This document shows positions 8,464-17,959 of a DNA stretch of 26,778 nt, in pieces. The notes beneath the pieces are model-generated. The model was not told the origin of the DNA and did not search any database. It saw nothing but the letters and a program-made list of their open reading frames with translations. How positions within the stretch are numbered: position 1 is the first letter of the stretch; every line of letters starts with the position of its first letter. The DNA is from an uncultured Opitutales bacterium (lineage in GTDB: Bacteria; Verrucomicrobiota; Verrucomicrobiia; Opitutales; Intestinicryptomonadaceae). Position numbers and translations under genes: made by a program. Location of the stretch: contig URAK01000020.1 of NCBI GenBank assembly GCA_900545705.1, positions 1 through 26,778 on the forward strand. Reading direction: 5' to 3'.

Positions 8464-9838
8464 ATGAAAATTTGTAAATATGCTATTTCTGCGCTATTAT
8501 TGGCTTCGTGCGCGCTGTGCGCGGCGCAGGGCCATACGACCTCCGTCGAAAATCTTGACGGGGAAAAATGGTGGGGGGCGGCGACGTTCTTCGGGCAGTT
8601 CATGCCATACGGAGATTTTAAGGAGAAAAACATCGGAAAGTCGAATTATTCCAATCAGATATCTCCGTTTTTTGTTTCGAACAAAGGAAGGTATATTTGG
8701 AGCGACAAGCCGTTTAAATTTTCAAGCAAAGACGGGGTGCTTACCATAACTTCGGAATTTGAAAAAATAGAGCCTGTGTCGGCTGGGAAAACGATGAAGG
8801 AGGCGTTTTTAGCGGCCGCGAAAAAGCATTTTCCCCCATCGGGAACAATACCGCCCGAACTGTTTTTTTCCGCCCCGCAATACAACACATGGATTGAGCT
8901 TCAGAATAACCAAAATCAAAAAGACATAGAAAATTATGCGGAATGCATCGTAAAACACGGATTCCCAACGGGGGTCTTCATGGTTGACGGAGGGTGGCAA
9001 AAATATCAGGGCAACTATGAATTTAAGCCCGAAAAATTTGTCTCTGCCAAGGCGATGTTTGAAAAGCTGCGCAAAATGGGCTTTAAAACAATGTTGTGGG
9101 TTTCCCCGTTTGTGTCGCCAGACAGCGGCGAGTTTAAAAAGCTCCGCAAGCTCGGTTTGCTGCTAAAGCGCAAGTCGTCTGACGAGCCTGGAATCCTGCG
9201 CTAGTGGGGAGGCTATAGCGCCGCATACGACCTCACCAATCCCGAAAGCAACAGGTATTTTTACGGCGAGCTCAAAAAAATGCAGAAAGAATATTCTTTG
9301 GACGGGTTTAAGTTCGACGCGGGCGACGTGAATTTCGTTTGCGGGGATTTCCGCTTCAACGATCCCGAGGCACTTCTGGTAGACTACTGCCTCATGTGGG
9401 CAAAATACGGGCTGGAATTCGATTTTAATGAATATAGGGCGTGCTATAAAATGGCGGGACAGCCGATAGTTCAGCGTGGCTCCGTGGAGAGTCCTTTCGC
9501 CCGATAACCTTAAAATATGCAGGGATATGACCCTATTGCACGAAAAATTCGGAAGCTACATATTGGGGCTAGCAAAGCATGCTTCTAAAACCGGTGAGCC
9601 GATAGTTCGATATATGGAGTATGAATTTCCGAACGAGGGGTATGAGAATATAAAAGACCAGTTTATGCTTGGAAAAAAATATCTCGTGGCGCCTGTACTG
9701 ACGGAAGCCGACGAAAGAATCATAACGCTACCCCGCGGAAAATGGAGGGACGACTTGGGGGCGGTACGCGAGGGCCCATGCGTGATGAAAGAAAAAATTC
9801 CGCTAAGCAGGCTCGCATATTTTGAGAGAATAGACTAA
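8464..9838 (+). pseudogene. GH31-family glycoside hydrolase pseudogene
   Basis: An exported glycosidase (signal peptide MKICKYAISALLLASCALCA) with GH31 barrel motifs: APQYNTWIEL near residue 139, FMVDGGWQ near 172, MLWVSPFVS near 214 and DGFKFDAGD, which contains the nucleophile Asp. Two lesions are present. A TAG at 9202-9204 sits where the family has Trp (ILR-stop-WGGYS against the usual RWWNGYS). At 9470-9478 the frame jumps from GQPIVQR to FSVAPWRVL; in relatives about 65 residues, with the acid/base Asp, lie between these. The bases TTCAGCGTG serve both sides of the joint, which suggests a deletion between short matching sequences. The remainder (KTGEPIVRYMEYEFP to the end) is well kept. 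Inactive as a hydrolase; the substrate it used cannot be judged. It starts 32 bases after the ThuA gene. Confidence 0.88.
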
Positions 9839-9866
9839 TGAATGTAGATATTTGCGAGGGCTTGGC

Positions 9867-9873
9867 AGGAAGG
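9867..9873 (+). promoter_or_regulatory. Ribosome binding site of the Dabb gene
   Basis: AGGAAGG lies 8 bases before the ATG at 9882. It decides that start over the upstream in-frame 9852, because the protein from 9882 begins with a proper export signal. Confidence 0.7.
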
Positions 9874-9881
9874 AAAAAACT

Positions 9882-10262
9882 ATGAAAAGGAGAATATTTT
9901 TAGGAGGGATCTTGGCGCCTGCCGCTGTCGTGGCGGCGGCGCGTTCCGATGGGGACGGAAAGAGCGGGCGGATAGAGCATACTGTAATGTTTTCCTTGAA
10001 ACACGGCGAAGGCTCCGATGGCGAGAAAAAGTTTTTGGAGGACTCGAAAAAAATTCTTGGAGGCATAAGTGGCGTTGAAAATTTCAAGGTGCGGCGCCAG
10101 ATTAATCCGAAAAATCCGCACAAGTTTTGCTTTTCCATGGAGTTTGCTTCACGCAAGGAATACGATTTTTACAACAACAATCCCTCCCATTTGGATTATG
10201 TAAAAAACAGGTGGATTCCCGAAGTGGAATCGTTCTTGGAGGCCGACTTTCCTGCTGAGTAG
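9882..10262 (+). CDS. Exported Dabb (stress-responsive A/B barrel) domain protein
   Basis: A 126-residue protein. The export signal MKRRIFLGGILAPAAVVAAA carries a basic Tat-like start, followed by a Dabb domain (IEHTVMFSLK at about 32, ISGVENFKVRRQIN near 63, FSMEFASRKEYDFYNNN, WIPEVESFLEADF). Dabb proteins form dimeric alpha-beta barrels of varied or unknown function. Exported single-domain forms are common beside ThuA and Gfo/Idh/MocA genes in Planctomycetes and Verrucomicrobia. It lies between the GH31 pseudogene and the putative GH-A hydrolase on the same strand (43 and 50 bases away). Reading frame intact. Confidence 0.8.
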   Translation: MKRRIFLGGILAPAAVVAAARSDGDGKSGRIEHTVMFSLKHGEGSDGEKKFLEDSKKILGGISGVENFKVRRQINPKNPHKFCFSMEFASRKEYDFYNNNPSHLDYVKNRWIPEVESFLEADFPAE

Positions 10263-10312
10263 GTTTTTCGCGCGGCATTTTTCATTTTAAAACTCAAACC
10301 GACAAGAATCCG

Positions 10313-12025
10313 ATGAAGACGCTGAAAAAATTATTGATTGCGAATGTTGCGCTTGCGTTGGCGCCCGTTTGCGCAATGGGTGCGGAGCCCGCCGAGAATA
10401 CAAAGCATCTTTTGCCCGAGAGCGATTACCCGTATTGGGGGGAATACCGCAAAGTAAAATATACCGACGTGAAAGCCGCCGAGTGGGATTGGAATAATTC
10501 AATAAAGGACGGCTGGGACTGGTCGCTTCCGCCGAATGTGAAGCCCGACGAAAGTTCGTATTCGATGATATACCGCGCGAATATGCGAGGAATGAAAAAG
10601 ATTTCGGAGCTGAAGCCTGTGGAATTTCCGTCGATACCCGTAGTCGGATTTTGGTGTGACTGGAAGGATATCGAAAAGAACGAGGGCGAGTACGATTTCC
10701 AGCCTCTTATAAACATGATAAAGGCCGCCGCTGAGAAAGGGTATGGAAGCATGGTTAGAATCCATACGGCAGCACCAATATTCGCGCCGAAGTGGCTGGA
10801 AAAGTACAATGTAAACATAATAGAAAACAGGAAGGGCAAAGGCGATAAAGTAACGCCTTACGATCCCTCACACCCCGAGTTCCACAAGAGATATTTGAAG
10901 CTGGTGGAGGCGTTGGGGGCGTCCGGGATACCGCAGATGAAAGAGGTCAAGGGAATGTATGTGGGGTACGCTTCTCACTCCTACGGCGACGAGGGAATAG
11001 GGCCTGTTCCCGAGGATAAAAATCCCGACAAGTTCGGGCATGTATTGGAGAGGCTCGACGCGTGGGCGAAAATCGCAAAGGGCGTTGAGAGAAAAGTTTT
11101 CATGGGCGGATATAGCGGGTACGGGCTTTCAAAGGGGTTCGGGATAAGGCGCGGGTTTGTCGAGATGTATTTGTACCATATACCCGATGAAATCATAGGG
11201 CAAAGAATAGATCCCAACGGCTATCTTTACGTTGACGAGGAAAACAAAATTATAAAAAGCGGAGTGCGCCACGGCGAGGAAAACGAGGAATATTCGGAAA
11301 TGTGGACGGAGCCGCGCACGAGATACCGCTTTGGACGGACGACAGACTCATTTCAATACAGGTTTTTTACATCTACTCTCCGATTGCTTCAAATGCGCGT
11401 AAACGATGTAATGTGGAACAACGACTGGGTGATAAATCCTGAGATGTTTGTGTGGGCAGGGCTTGAAATGGGGCGCACGGCGAAGAATGCGCCCGACGCA
11501 TGGTGCGCTTTGAGGGAAAGTTATTTGCGCGAGTCCTATATGAAGAAGGCCGGGGTTACCGACGCAAGTTCGGGGGTGAAAAACTTCGAGAGGTGGATAT
11601 ACCAGCGGGACAGCGAAGGCTACGAGACGGAACCCGATGTGAGGATAAACCATGCGATAAAAATGTGGATGGTTCGCCCCGGAAAGTATTACGACTATGT
11701 TGCCCGTACTGGAAATAAAATAGGATTTTTTGTAGACGACAATTTTTTGAAGGGAAGAAACAAGAAAGTCGCCGTCAAAATATCCTATTTTGATTTTGGG
11801 AAAGGAAAATTTTCCTTGGCGTACAATCATGACGGCGAGGTTAAAAAAGAGACCGTAGAATGCGGCGATTCCGGTAAAGTTAAAACGGCGACATTTTTTA
11901 TAACTGCAGATTTTCTAAAAAATATGCCCCTCAAACACGATTTTGAAATACTCGGAACCGACGGATACAAGCCAGTTGTATCGTTTTTCAGGGTCGTAAA
12001 AGTTGGAAATCGCGGTAAAAAATAA
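10313..12025 (+). CDS. Exported glycoside hydrolase-like protein (clan GH-A-type barrel)
   Basis: A 570-residue protein with a signal peptide (MKTLKKLLIANVALALAPVCAMG). The pattern VVGFWCDWKDIEKNEGEYDF at about 110-130, then GYGSMVRIHTAAPIFAPKWL near 143, is typical of beta-galactosidase/GH-A barrels, where the phrase around W..IE..EG.YDF marks the second strand. Candidate catalytic carboxylates are Glu227 in YGDEGIG and Glu333 in MWTEPRTR. A beta-rich tail follows from about 470. I do not recognise a specific CAZy family; beta-glycosidase activity is an inference from the fold. It is last in the AraC-divergent set, and the weak hairpin GACATTTTTGTC near 12047 is the only terminator-like trace after it. 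Confidence 0.6.
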   Translation: MKTLKKLLIANVALALAPVCAMGAEPAENTKHLLPESDYPYWGEYRKVKYTDVKAAEWDWNNSIKDGWDWSLPPNVKPDESSYSMIYRANMRGMKKISELKPVEFPSIPVVGFWCDWKDIEKNEGEYDFQPLINMIKAAAEKGYGSMVRIHTAAPIFAPKWLEKYNVNIIENRKGKGDKVTPYDPSHPEFHKRYLKLVEALGASGIPQMKEVKGMYVGYASHSYGDEGIGPVPEDKNPDKFGHVLERLDAWAKIAKGVERKVFMGGYSGYGLSKGFGIRRGFVEMYLYHIPDEIIGQRIDPNGYLYVDEENKIIKSGVRHGEENEEYSEMWTEPRTRYRFGRTTDSFQYRFFTSTLRLLQMRVNDVMWNNDWVINPEMFVWAGLEMGRTAKNAPDAWCALRESYLRESYMKKAGVTDASSGVKNFERWIYQRDSEGYETEPDVRINHAIKMWMVRPGKYYDYVARTGNKIGFFVDDNFLKGRNKKVAVKISYFDFGKGKFSLAYNHDGEVKKETVECGDSGKVKTATFFITADFLKNMPLKHDFEILGTDGYKPVVSFFRVVKVGNRGKK

Positions 12026-12622
12026 AATCTTTCTAGAAAATAAAAGACATTTTTGTCGATAGCGTTTTTTTAAGAGCATTCCCGCAGCTTGGAAAATCCG
12101 CCTCCGAAATCTCCGCGCGCGGCGGTGGGGACGCGCGGCGATGAAACGGATTCGTTTTTGAAATTTGCCGTATTTAAACGTTTTGCCTGCTTATGGGATT
12201 TTTGCTCCGCATCACGGGAAAAAGATTCTTAAGCCCGCGCCCGCGACCTTATGTGAATATGTCCGTTTGCAGCCTATTGTGCGCAAATGTGTGGGCGGAT
12301 ATTTTTTTCAATGCGGCTGCGGTTGGCAACTTTTAGCATTTGGTTTTTTATCGGGAAACGGCTGAAAATTTTTCTATGGTTTAAAGCAGATTCTTGGGGC
12401 ATGTCCTGAAAGTGTTTGCCTCAAAAGGTTCTATGGCTACTTGCACGGGCGGGTATTCTCCGCATAAAAAAGTACAAAAATTTTTTAATAAAATTTTTCA
12501 CTGAAATAAAATGAAAGTAATTTGGCTGTAAAAAAATTATAATCTCAAATGTAAGTAAACTGCGGCGTTTCTCGAAACTAATTGTATTTTCTTGACCCGC
12601 CGCGATATCGAAAGGAGTTGTT
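12026..12622. other. Long intergenic leader with GC-rich hairpin
   Basis: About 600 bases without a credible gene; the open frame at 12165-12365 has no known features. At 12113-12138 a GC-rich hairpin (CCGCGCG/CGCGCGG, 7 bp, 12-base loop) is followed by AAACG/CGTTT at 12144-12157 with a T-run, a terminator-like arrangement. The right half is AT-rich. TATAAT at 12538-12543 is a -10 match without a clear -35 box. It may mark the operon start about 75 bases upstream of the isomerase. Confidence 0.5.
12611..12617 (+). promoter_or_regulatory. Ribosome binding site of the isomerase gene
   Basis: AAAGGAG lies 5 bases before the ATG at 12623. It is one of the strongest Shine-Dalgarno matches in the window and heads the six-gene operon. 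Confidence 0.75.
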
Positions 12623-14104
12623 ATGTTTCTTGAATTGGATAAATTTTCCCCCGATGTAAAAATCGGAATTGTGAGCGCTTCCCGCAACTGTTTCCCGCGC
12701 GAACTCTCTGAAAAGCGCACGGCAAATATTTTGGCGGAAACGGAAAAATTGGGCTTAAAAATCGTTCGTCCAGAAGGAAGGTGCGCTATTATTGAATCAA
12801 AGGCGGACGCGCTTGAAGCGGCTGCGGGCTTGCTTGAAAAAGGCTGCGACGCGGCCGTTTTGTATCTCGGAAATTTCTCGCCAGAAATTGAGGACGCAAA
12901 CTTTGTAAAGGCATTCGGAAGGCCGATACTTGCAATCGCAGCCGCAGAGGAGAGCGCGGAAAGCGTCTCGAGCGCCCGCGGAGACGCCCTATGCGGCCTT
13001 ATGAGCGCGACTCTTGCTATCGCCAAGCGCGGGCTTTCCCAAAAAGTCGTAATTCCTCAAAATCCGCTCGTAGGCGCGCGGGAGGGCGCTGAGGAGATTC
13101 TGAGGTTTTCCAAAATTGTGAAAGTAGTAAAGGGGATTTCAAACGCAACAATAGGCCTGTTCGGGCCGAGGCCGAGAGACTTTGAAAGCTGCAATTACAA
13201 TGTTGCGTCGCTGGCGTCTATAGGAGTGGAGGTCGAGGAGTTTGGGCTTTTCGATCTGGAAAATGAAATCGCTAAAATAAGGTCGGAAAATCCGGCGTCG
13301 GCCGATGCGATAAAAGAGTCCATATCGCAAGTCGACGGAGTGGACGACACTACCCTCGCGGAACGCCTCGCGCTCTACGAGAGGGCGTTGCTTAACATGC
13401 GCGAAAAACTCGGGCTGTCTGGAGCTTCTACACAGTGCTGGACGCGCCAAGAGGAGTTTTCTAAGCATGTTCCGTGCTTTATAAATTCGCGCCTTACGGA
13501 GCACGGATTCCCGGTAGCATGCGAGAACGACGCGTACTCTCTGGCAAGCGAGCTGATCTGCCAGTACGCGAGCGGCGACGCCCCGACAATGCTCGATATC
13601 AATCATACAATTCCGCCGGAAATGCTTGAAGGTTTAAATATTGAAAACAAGCGCGATGCAATAGGCCTTTTCCACTGCGGAAATGTTCCCGCCAAATACA
13701 TGAAGTCCCCGAAGGTATGCTACCAGCTGATAATGTCGAGGCTTATGGAGCCAAATAAAAAGCCGGATCTGACTCGCGGAACGATAGAGGGCGCTATAAA
13801 GCCGTCCGATATAACGATGTTCCAGATACACGGTTCGGGCGACGCCTTGCGCGCGTACATTTGCGAAGGCTCGTTCTTGAACGTGGATCCTAAAACCTTC
13901 GGCTCGACGGGAGTGGCATATGTGCCTGGATTCATGCGCTTTTACAGGAACTGCCTGCTAGGCAAATTCCACCACCACGCAGCTGTTGCGTTCTCGCATT
14001 GCGGAGGGATAATCTTCGACGCCCTGAAGGTCCTTGGCGTAAGTGAAATATACACGCCGCTTTTAAAGCCAGTTTACGAAAACGAAAACCCATTCAACGG
14101 ATAG
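12623..14104 (+). CDS. L-fucose/L-arabinose-type isomerase
   Basis: A 493-residue cytoplasmic aldose-ketose isomerase of the FucI/AraA superfamily, expected to need Mn2+ or Mg2+. The probable metal ligands and base are Glu301 in CENDAYSL, Asp325 in MLDINHT and the histidines of FHHHAAVAF at 450-452; HCGN at 351-354 is also typical. It lacks a signal peptide. Classical FucI is about 590 residues, so this shorter form may act on fucose, arabinose, rhamnose or another sugar, and no fucI symbol is given. It leads a tight operon (next gene 4 bases away) that also contains an FGGY kinase, which fits an isomerase-kinase pathway. The promoter is probably near 12540. Confidence 0.8.
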   Translation: MFLELDKFSPDVKIGIVSASRNCFPRELSEKRTANILAETEKLGLKIVRPEGRCAIIESKADALEAAAGLLEKGCDAAVLYLGNFSPEIEDANFVKAFGRPILAIAAAEESAESVSSARGDALCGLMSATLAIAKRGLSQKVVIPQNPLVGAREGAEEILRFSKIVKVVKGISNATIGLFGPRPRDFESCNYNVASLASIGVEVEEFGLFDLENEIAKIRSENPASADAIKESISQVDGVDDTTLAERLALYERALLNMREKLGLSGASTQCWTRQEEFSKHVPCFINSRLTEHGFPVACENDAYSLASELICQYASGDAPTMLDINHTIPPEMLEGLNIENKRDAIGLFHCGNVPAKYMKSPKVCYQLIMSRLMEPNKKPDLTRGTIEGAIKPSDITMFQIHGSGDALRAYICEGSFLNVDPKTFGSTGVAYVPGFMRFYRNCLLGKFHHHAAVAFSHCGGIIFDALKVLGVSEIYTPLLKPVYENENPFNG

Positions 14105-14108
14105 CGCC

Positions 14109-15586
14109 ATGTATAACCGTATAAGATTATTGTGCGGATTTTCCGCAGTTTGCGCGGTGTCGATGCTTGCATCGGCAACCCGCGCGGACGAATACACATA
14201 TATAGGACCTAATACCGGATATTCATTCGACGATCCCGCATCCTGGGATCCAAGCGCCCCCACAACGCTCGGCACAGGCAATGATTGGGCTGCCGGAAAC
14301 ACTTTAAAATTCAATTCTCTTGTAAATAGCAATACTGCTATTGTTCTTAAAAATTACGGAGAGTTGGAGGTGGAAAATTTAATTTTCACAACTACCGGAA
14401 ATGTATGGAATGGATTTGGCGTCAATACGAACCAACTTGAAACTGGAATTGATCCGTCGATAAAAGTCACCGGAAAGACAATTGTCAACGGTGTCTATGA
14501 TACTGAAGGCAGCGCAGTTGACGGAGGGGCCGATTTTAACAATTTTCAATACATAAATTTTGGGAATGTTGAAATCGGAAACAACTCCTCCAAAAATGGC
14601 GACCAGCTAATCTTTTTGCGCCAGACAATAAGCCTAACAAACCAAACGCAATATTATTACAATAGCAAGAGCGACAACAATGTCACTTTCGACGCCGCAA
14701 GCGTAGCGTTAAACGGCACCGTGCCGACCGGCCCCAACGATTTAAAGAACACAACATGGTTCTTAAACAGAAGCGGCAACAATGACACGCAGACTCGAAA
14801 TATCGTATTGAGAGTTGGCGGAATAAGCGGAATGGGGCTTATAAGAAATAGTTCTGGCGACTATGTGGCAGACACTACGACATTGGTTTTTGCCAATCAA
14901 ACCGACTCCTCGTTTAAGGGAATTATTGCAGACGACTGGGTTAGCGATACGAAGACGTGTTCTATATCGAAATAATGGACGGAACCGAGAATGCAACCCA
15001 GACTATACGCCATACGGGAGTTTTTTATAATGAAGGTTGGAGCAGAGACAATCTCGACTCTATTGGAACTACGATAAAAAACGGAACTCTTGCACTCTCC
15101 GGAGCTAGTACAATGGAGTTCGCGCGTGTAAAAATAGAAGGGGGCGCACTTGCTGTCGCAGAATCGGACGGAACGGGGAACGGCGGCCATCTCTGGGTGA
15201 GAGGAATAGACTGGATTGACGGAAAAATAAAAATTTCAATAAACAATACCTCGTTAAAATCTACAAACGGCATAAGCCAGCTTGGGGACGAAAGTTCAAA
15301 ATACGTTTTTGAAGTGGATCTTTCGAACTTTGCCTCGGATTTCAATTTTGAGGGCGACGAGTACACTGTATTGCAGTCGGACGGTAATTTGTTCGGAGAC
15401 GTGTCCAAGTACGAGGCAGAGTTTACGTACAACGGATCTAAAATTGAGGGCCTACTGTACGAATTTTACGCGTACGACTACGGCTTGAACGTATCAATTA
15501 TGGGTACTATACCCGAGCCATCGCACATAGGCTTCGCTCTGGGGGCCTTCGCGATTGCTGCGGCTATAATTAGAAAAAGAAAATAG
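14109..15586 (+). pseudogene. PEP-CTERM surface protein, frameshifted
   Basis: A secreted repetitive beta-rich protein read in two frames, 14109-14975 and on to 15586. The signal peptide MYNRIRLLCGFSAVCAVSML opens it, and FDDPASWDPSAPTT resembles the start of autotransporter-like beta-helix repeats. The C-terminus has IPEPSHIGFALG, a membrane stretch and RKRK, the PEP-CTERM sorting signal used with exosortase in Verrucomicrobia. The first frame ends after TKTCSISK. The second continues DVFYIEIMDGTEN, and adding one G to GATACGAAG (near 14951) gives SDTEDVFYIE in one frame of about 492 residues. The gene sits between the isomerase (4 bases) and the oxidoreductase (8 bases), so it is cotranscribed with sugar catabolism. 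No exosortase gene is present in the window. Function unknown; a cell-surface or extracellular-matrix role is inferred from the sorting signal. Confidence 0.8.
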
Positions 15587-15594
15587 GAGCACAT

Positions 15595-16890
15595 ATGAGT
15601 CAGTATAAAATTGGAAGAAGGGATTTTTTGGGAAAGGCGGCGGTTGCCTTCCTTGGAATCCAAATGATTCCGTCTAGGGTTTTGGGGCGCGGAGGAGTCG
15701 CTCCAAGCGGCAAAATAAACATGGCTATAATCGGCAACGGTCTTATCTCCGGAGGGCATCGCAACCACTTCGCATGGTGCCCGCAGACGCAGGTCCTTGC
15801 GCTCTGCGATGTCCACAAAGGCAGGTTGGATTCGGCAAAAAAGCATGTCGATTCGGTCAATAAAAGGCGCTCTGACGTCGGGCAGGTCCCGGTATTTACC
15901 ACCGAGGATTACCAAGAAATACTTGATAGAGACGACATCGACGCAGTGACTGTATGCACACCCGACCATTGGCATGTCCAGATTGCGTTGAAGGCAATTC
16001 AGGCGGGCAAGGCAGTGTACGTCGAAAAACCGATGAGCCTTACAATCGAGGAAGGCAGGATACTCGCCGACGCCGTGAAGAAAAGCGACGGCATTTTGCA
16101 GGTCGGTTCCCAGCAGCGGAGCGAATGGGCTTTCCGCAAGGCCGCGGAGCTTGTGAGAAACGGCTACATCGGCAATGTCCACACTATAAAAACGGGCATA
16201 GGCGTTTTCCCGCCCGAGCCGAAGGACTTGAAGGAAGAGCCAATCCCCGAAGGCTTCAATTACGACAAATGGCTTGGACAGACTCCATGGAGGCCTTACA
16301 ACGCCGAACGCGTGCTGGGCGATTATGGCGGCGGCTGGCGCAGATTCTACGAATATGGAATCCGCAAGGAGGGCGACTGGGGCGCGCACCACTTTGACAT
16401 AATTCAATGGGCTTTGGGAATGGACGATTCGGGCCCTACGGATTTTTATCCAGAAGGCGCAAACGGCTCGAAGTTTAGGCACTACAAATACGAAAATGGC
16501 CCGACGGTATTTGTAAACACTCCGATGAAAAACCGCCATATGATACATTTTATAGGCGAAGAAGGCGAAATCCTCGTAAGCCGCGACGGGCGGATTGAGA
16601 CATCTCCCGTTTCCCTCAGAACTCTTCCCATGCGTTCGAATGACGTCCGCTTGCAGGTTTCCAACGACCACCGCGGAAATTTCCTCGAAGCCATAATCTA
16701 CGGCAAGAAAAATATCTGCACCGCGGAAATAGGCCATCGCAGCGCAACTGTATGCCACCTGATGTCATTTGCCAGAAGGCTTAAAACGCACGTCAAGTGG
16801 GATCCGAAAAAAGAGCGAGTAATAGACAATCCTGCCGCAGCGGCTATGATGTCGCGTCCGCGCCGTTCACCTTATTTTTTGGGAGCTTAA
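15595..16890 (+). CDS. Tat-exported Gfo/Idh/MocA-family oxidoreductase
   Basis: A 431-residue protein with a twin-arginine signal (GRRDFLGKAAVAFLG at 7-21) and a Rossmann fold (INMAIIGNGLISGGHRNH at about 42-59). CTPDHWHVQIALKAI and AVYVEKPMS, which contains the conserved Lys, are near 120-145, and a C-terminal Gfo/Idh/MocA domain follows (GDWGAHHFDIIQWALG near 260). Export of an NAD(P)-dependent enzyme is odd, but Tat-exported members with bound cofactor are common in Planctomycetes and Verrucomicrobia; sugar oxidation or glycosidase-type action is possible. TAGGAG just ahead of ATG (15586 region) is a ribosome site overlapping the preceding stop codon, indicating translational coupling. Confidence 0.88.
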   Translation: MSQYKIGRRDFLGKAAVAFLGIQMIPSRVLGRGGVAPSGKINMAIIGNGLISGGHRNHFAWCPQTQVLALCDVHKGRLDSAKKHVDSVNKRRSDVGQVPVFTTEDYQEILDRDDIDAVTVCTPDHWHVQIALKAIQAGKAVYVEKPMSLTIEEGRILADAVKKSDGILQVGSQQRSEWAFRKAAELVRNGYIGNVHTIKTGIGVFPPEPKDLKEEPIPEGFNYDKWLGQTPWRPYNAERVLGDYGGGWRRFYEYGIRKEGDWGAHHFDIIQWALGMDDSGPTDFYPEGANGSKFRHYKYENGPTVFVNTPMKNRHMIHFIGEEGEILVSRDGRIETSPVSLRTLPMRSNDVRLQVSNDHRGNFLEAIIYGKKNICTAEIGHRSATVCHLMSFARRLKTHVKWDPKKERVIDNPAAAAMMSRPRRSPYFLGA

Positions 16891-16894
16891 AACT

Positions 16895-17956
16895 ATGAAG
16901 ATTTTTGCAAACATAATCGCGGCGTCGATATTGTCGCTTCCGCTGTTCGCGGCGAATCTCGACGATGCCAAGAAAAACATATACGATTCTAACATTCACA
17001 CAGCGGATAATGCGCGAATGGATTTGCAGCAGTTAAATGCCGAAAAAGAACTTCTTGAAGCTTTTGAAAAGGTATCCGACAGAAATCTTCGAGACGGCGT
17101 AATATATTCTCTGGGCAAGCTTAAAAGCCGCGATGCGTACGAAAAAATACTTGCCGTCGCCCAAAAGGAGCTCGACAAGTGCCCTGCGGCAATTCTTGCG
17201 CTCGCCGAATACGGCGCTCGCAAAAGTTCCTCTGATTTGCGGGACTTGGCCGGCAAAGGCTCGAAAACGGCCGAAACGGCTTTGTGGATATTGAAGGGCG
17301 CGAAGAAAGATTTGAAGGCGTATTCAAAGTCGTTTTTCGCGAAGTTCGACAAGTTAGACGACAATGAAAAGGCAATAGTTTTTGGTTTGGCAAAACCGAC
17401 CAGCGACTTCTACGACTTCGCTATGTCATACAAGGCGCAAAATCAAAGAATCGCGCTAGCGCAGTGCTACGGGCTTGCGAGAATCGATTCGAAAGACGAC
17501 TCTTGCGCGAGAAAAATATCTGAAATTTCGGAAACATATCCCGACGCTTTTGCAGAATTTGCGGCGGCTCTTGCTTCCGCGAAAAACTCGGAAGGGGTGA
17601 TATCTTCGCTTGCCGGAGATGGGCAAAAACTTGGAGTGGCCGCTGCAAAAATGCGCTGCTGCGCCGAGGCAGAAGCAGATGTATTAAAAGCATATGTTGA
17701 AGCAAAAGACGCGAAATTTAAGCGCCTGTGCGCTGAAGCTTTGCAGGCTATCGGAATGGGCAAAACTGCGGGGACGCTTATTTCGGATTTTAATTCAATT
17801 AAAAAGGAGGATTTGACGGATGCCGTGAAAATTCTAACGTCTGTGGCTTCGAGAATTGACGCGGCTGAAAAGGAAAAGTTATTTTCAAAGCTGTCGGAAT
17901 TGTCTAAATCTGCGGACGACATTCACAAATCAGCTGCCGAAAAAATCTTAAAATAA
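16895..17956 (+). CDS. Exported HEAT-repeat-like protein
   Basis: A 353-residue exported protein with signal peptide MKIFANIIAASILSLPLFAA. The mature part is almost entirely alpha-helical with repeating units of about 30-40 residues, such as LRDGVIYSLGKLKSRDAYEK and AAILALAEYGARKSSSD. This fits HEAT or ARM repeats, probably a periplasmic binding scaffold. It shares helical character with the HEAT region of the cytochrome at 4061. It starts 4 bases after the oxidoreductase stop and ends 3 bases before the kinase start. GGGAG about 10 bases upstream could serve as its ribosome site. I recognise no family, so the function is unknown. Confidence 0.65.
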   Translation: MKIFANIIAASILSLPLFAANLDDAKKNIYDSNIHTADNARMDLQQLNAEKELLEAFEKVSDRNLRDGVIYSLGKLKSRDAYEKILAVAQKELDKCPAAILALAEYGARKSSSDLRDLAGKGSKTAETALWILKGAKKDLKAYSKSFFAKFDKLDDNEKAIVFGLAKPTSDFYDFAMSYKAQNQRIALAQCYGLARIDSKDDSCARKISEISETYPDAFAEFAAALASAKNSEGVISSLAGDGQKLGVAAAKMRCCAEAEADVLKAYVEAKDAKFKRLCAEALQAIGMGKTAGTLISDFNSIKKEDLTDAVKILTSVASRIDAAEKEKLFSKLSELSKSADDIHKSAAEKILK

Positions 17957-17959
17957 ATT

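Noticed and set aside
6951..9204. Amber (TAG) recoding as a sense codon
   Set aside because: TAG ends several intact genes in this window, such as rhamnulokinase and the cytochrome, so genome-wide recoding is unlikely.
12165..12365. 66-codon open frame in the isomerase leader
   Set aside because: No start signal or domain; the region looks non-coding.
15478..16758. Long minus-strand open frame opposite the oxidoreductase
   Set aside because: It is an antisense shadow of a clear Gfo/Idh/MocA gene and has no family features.
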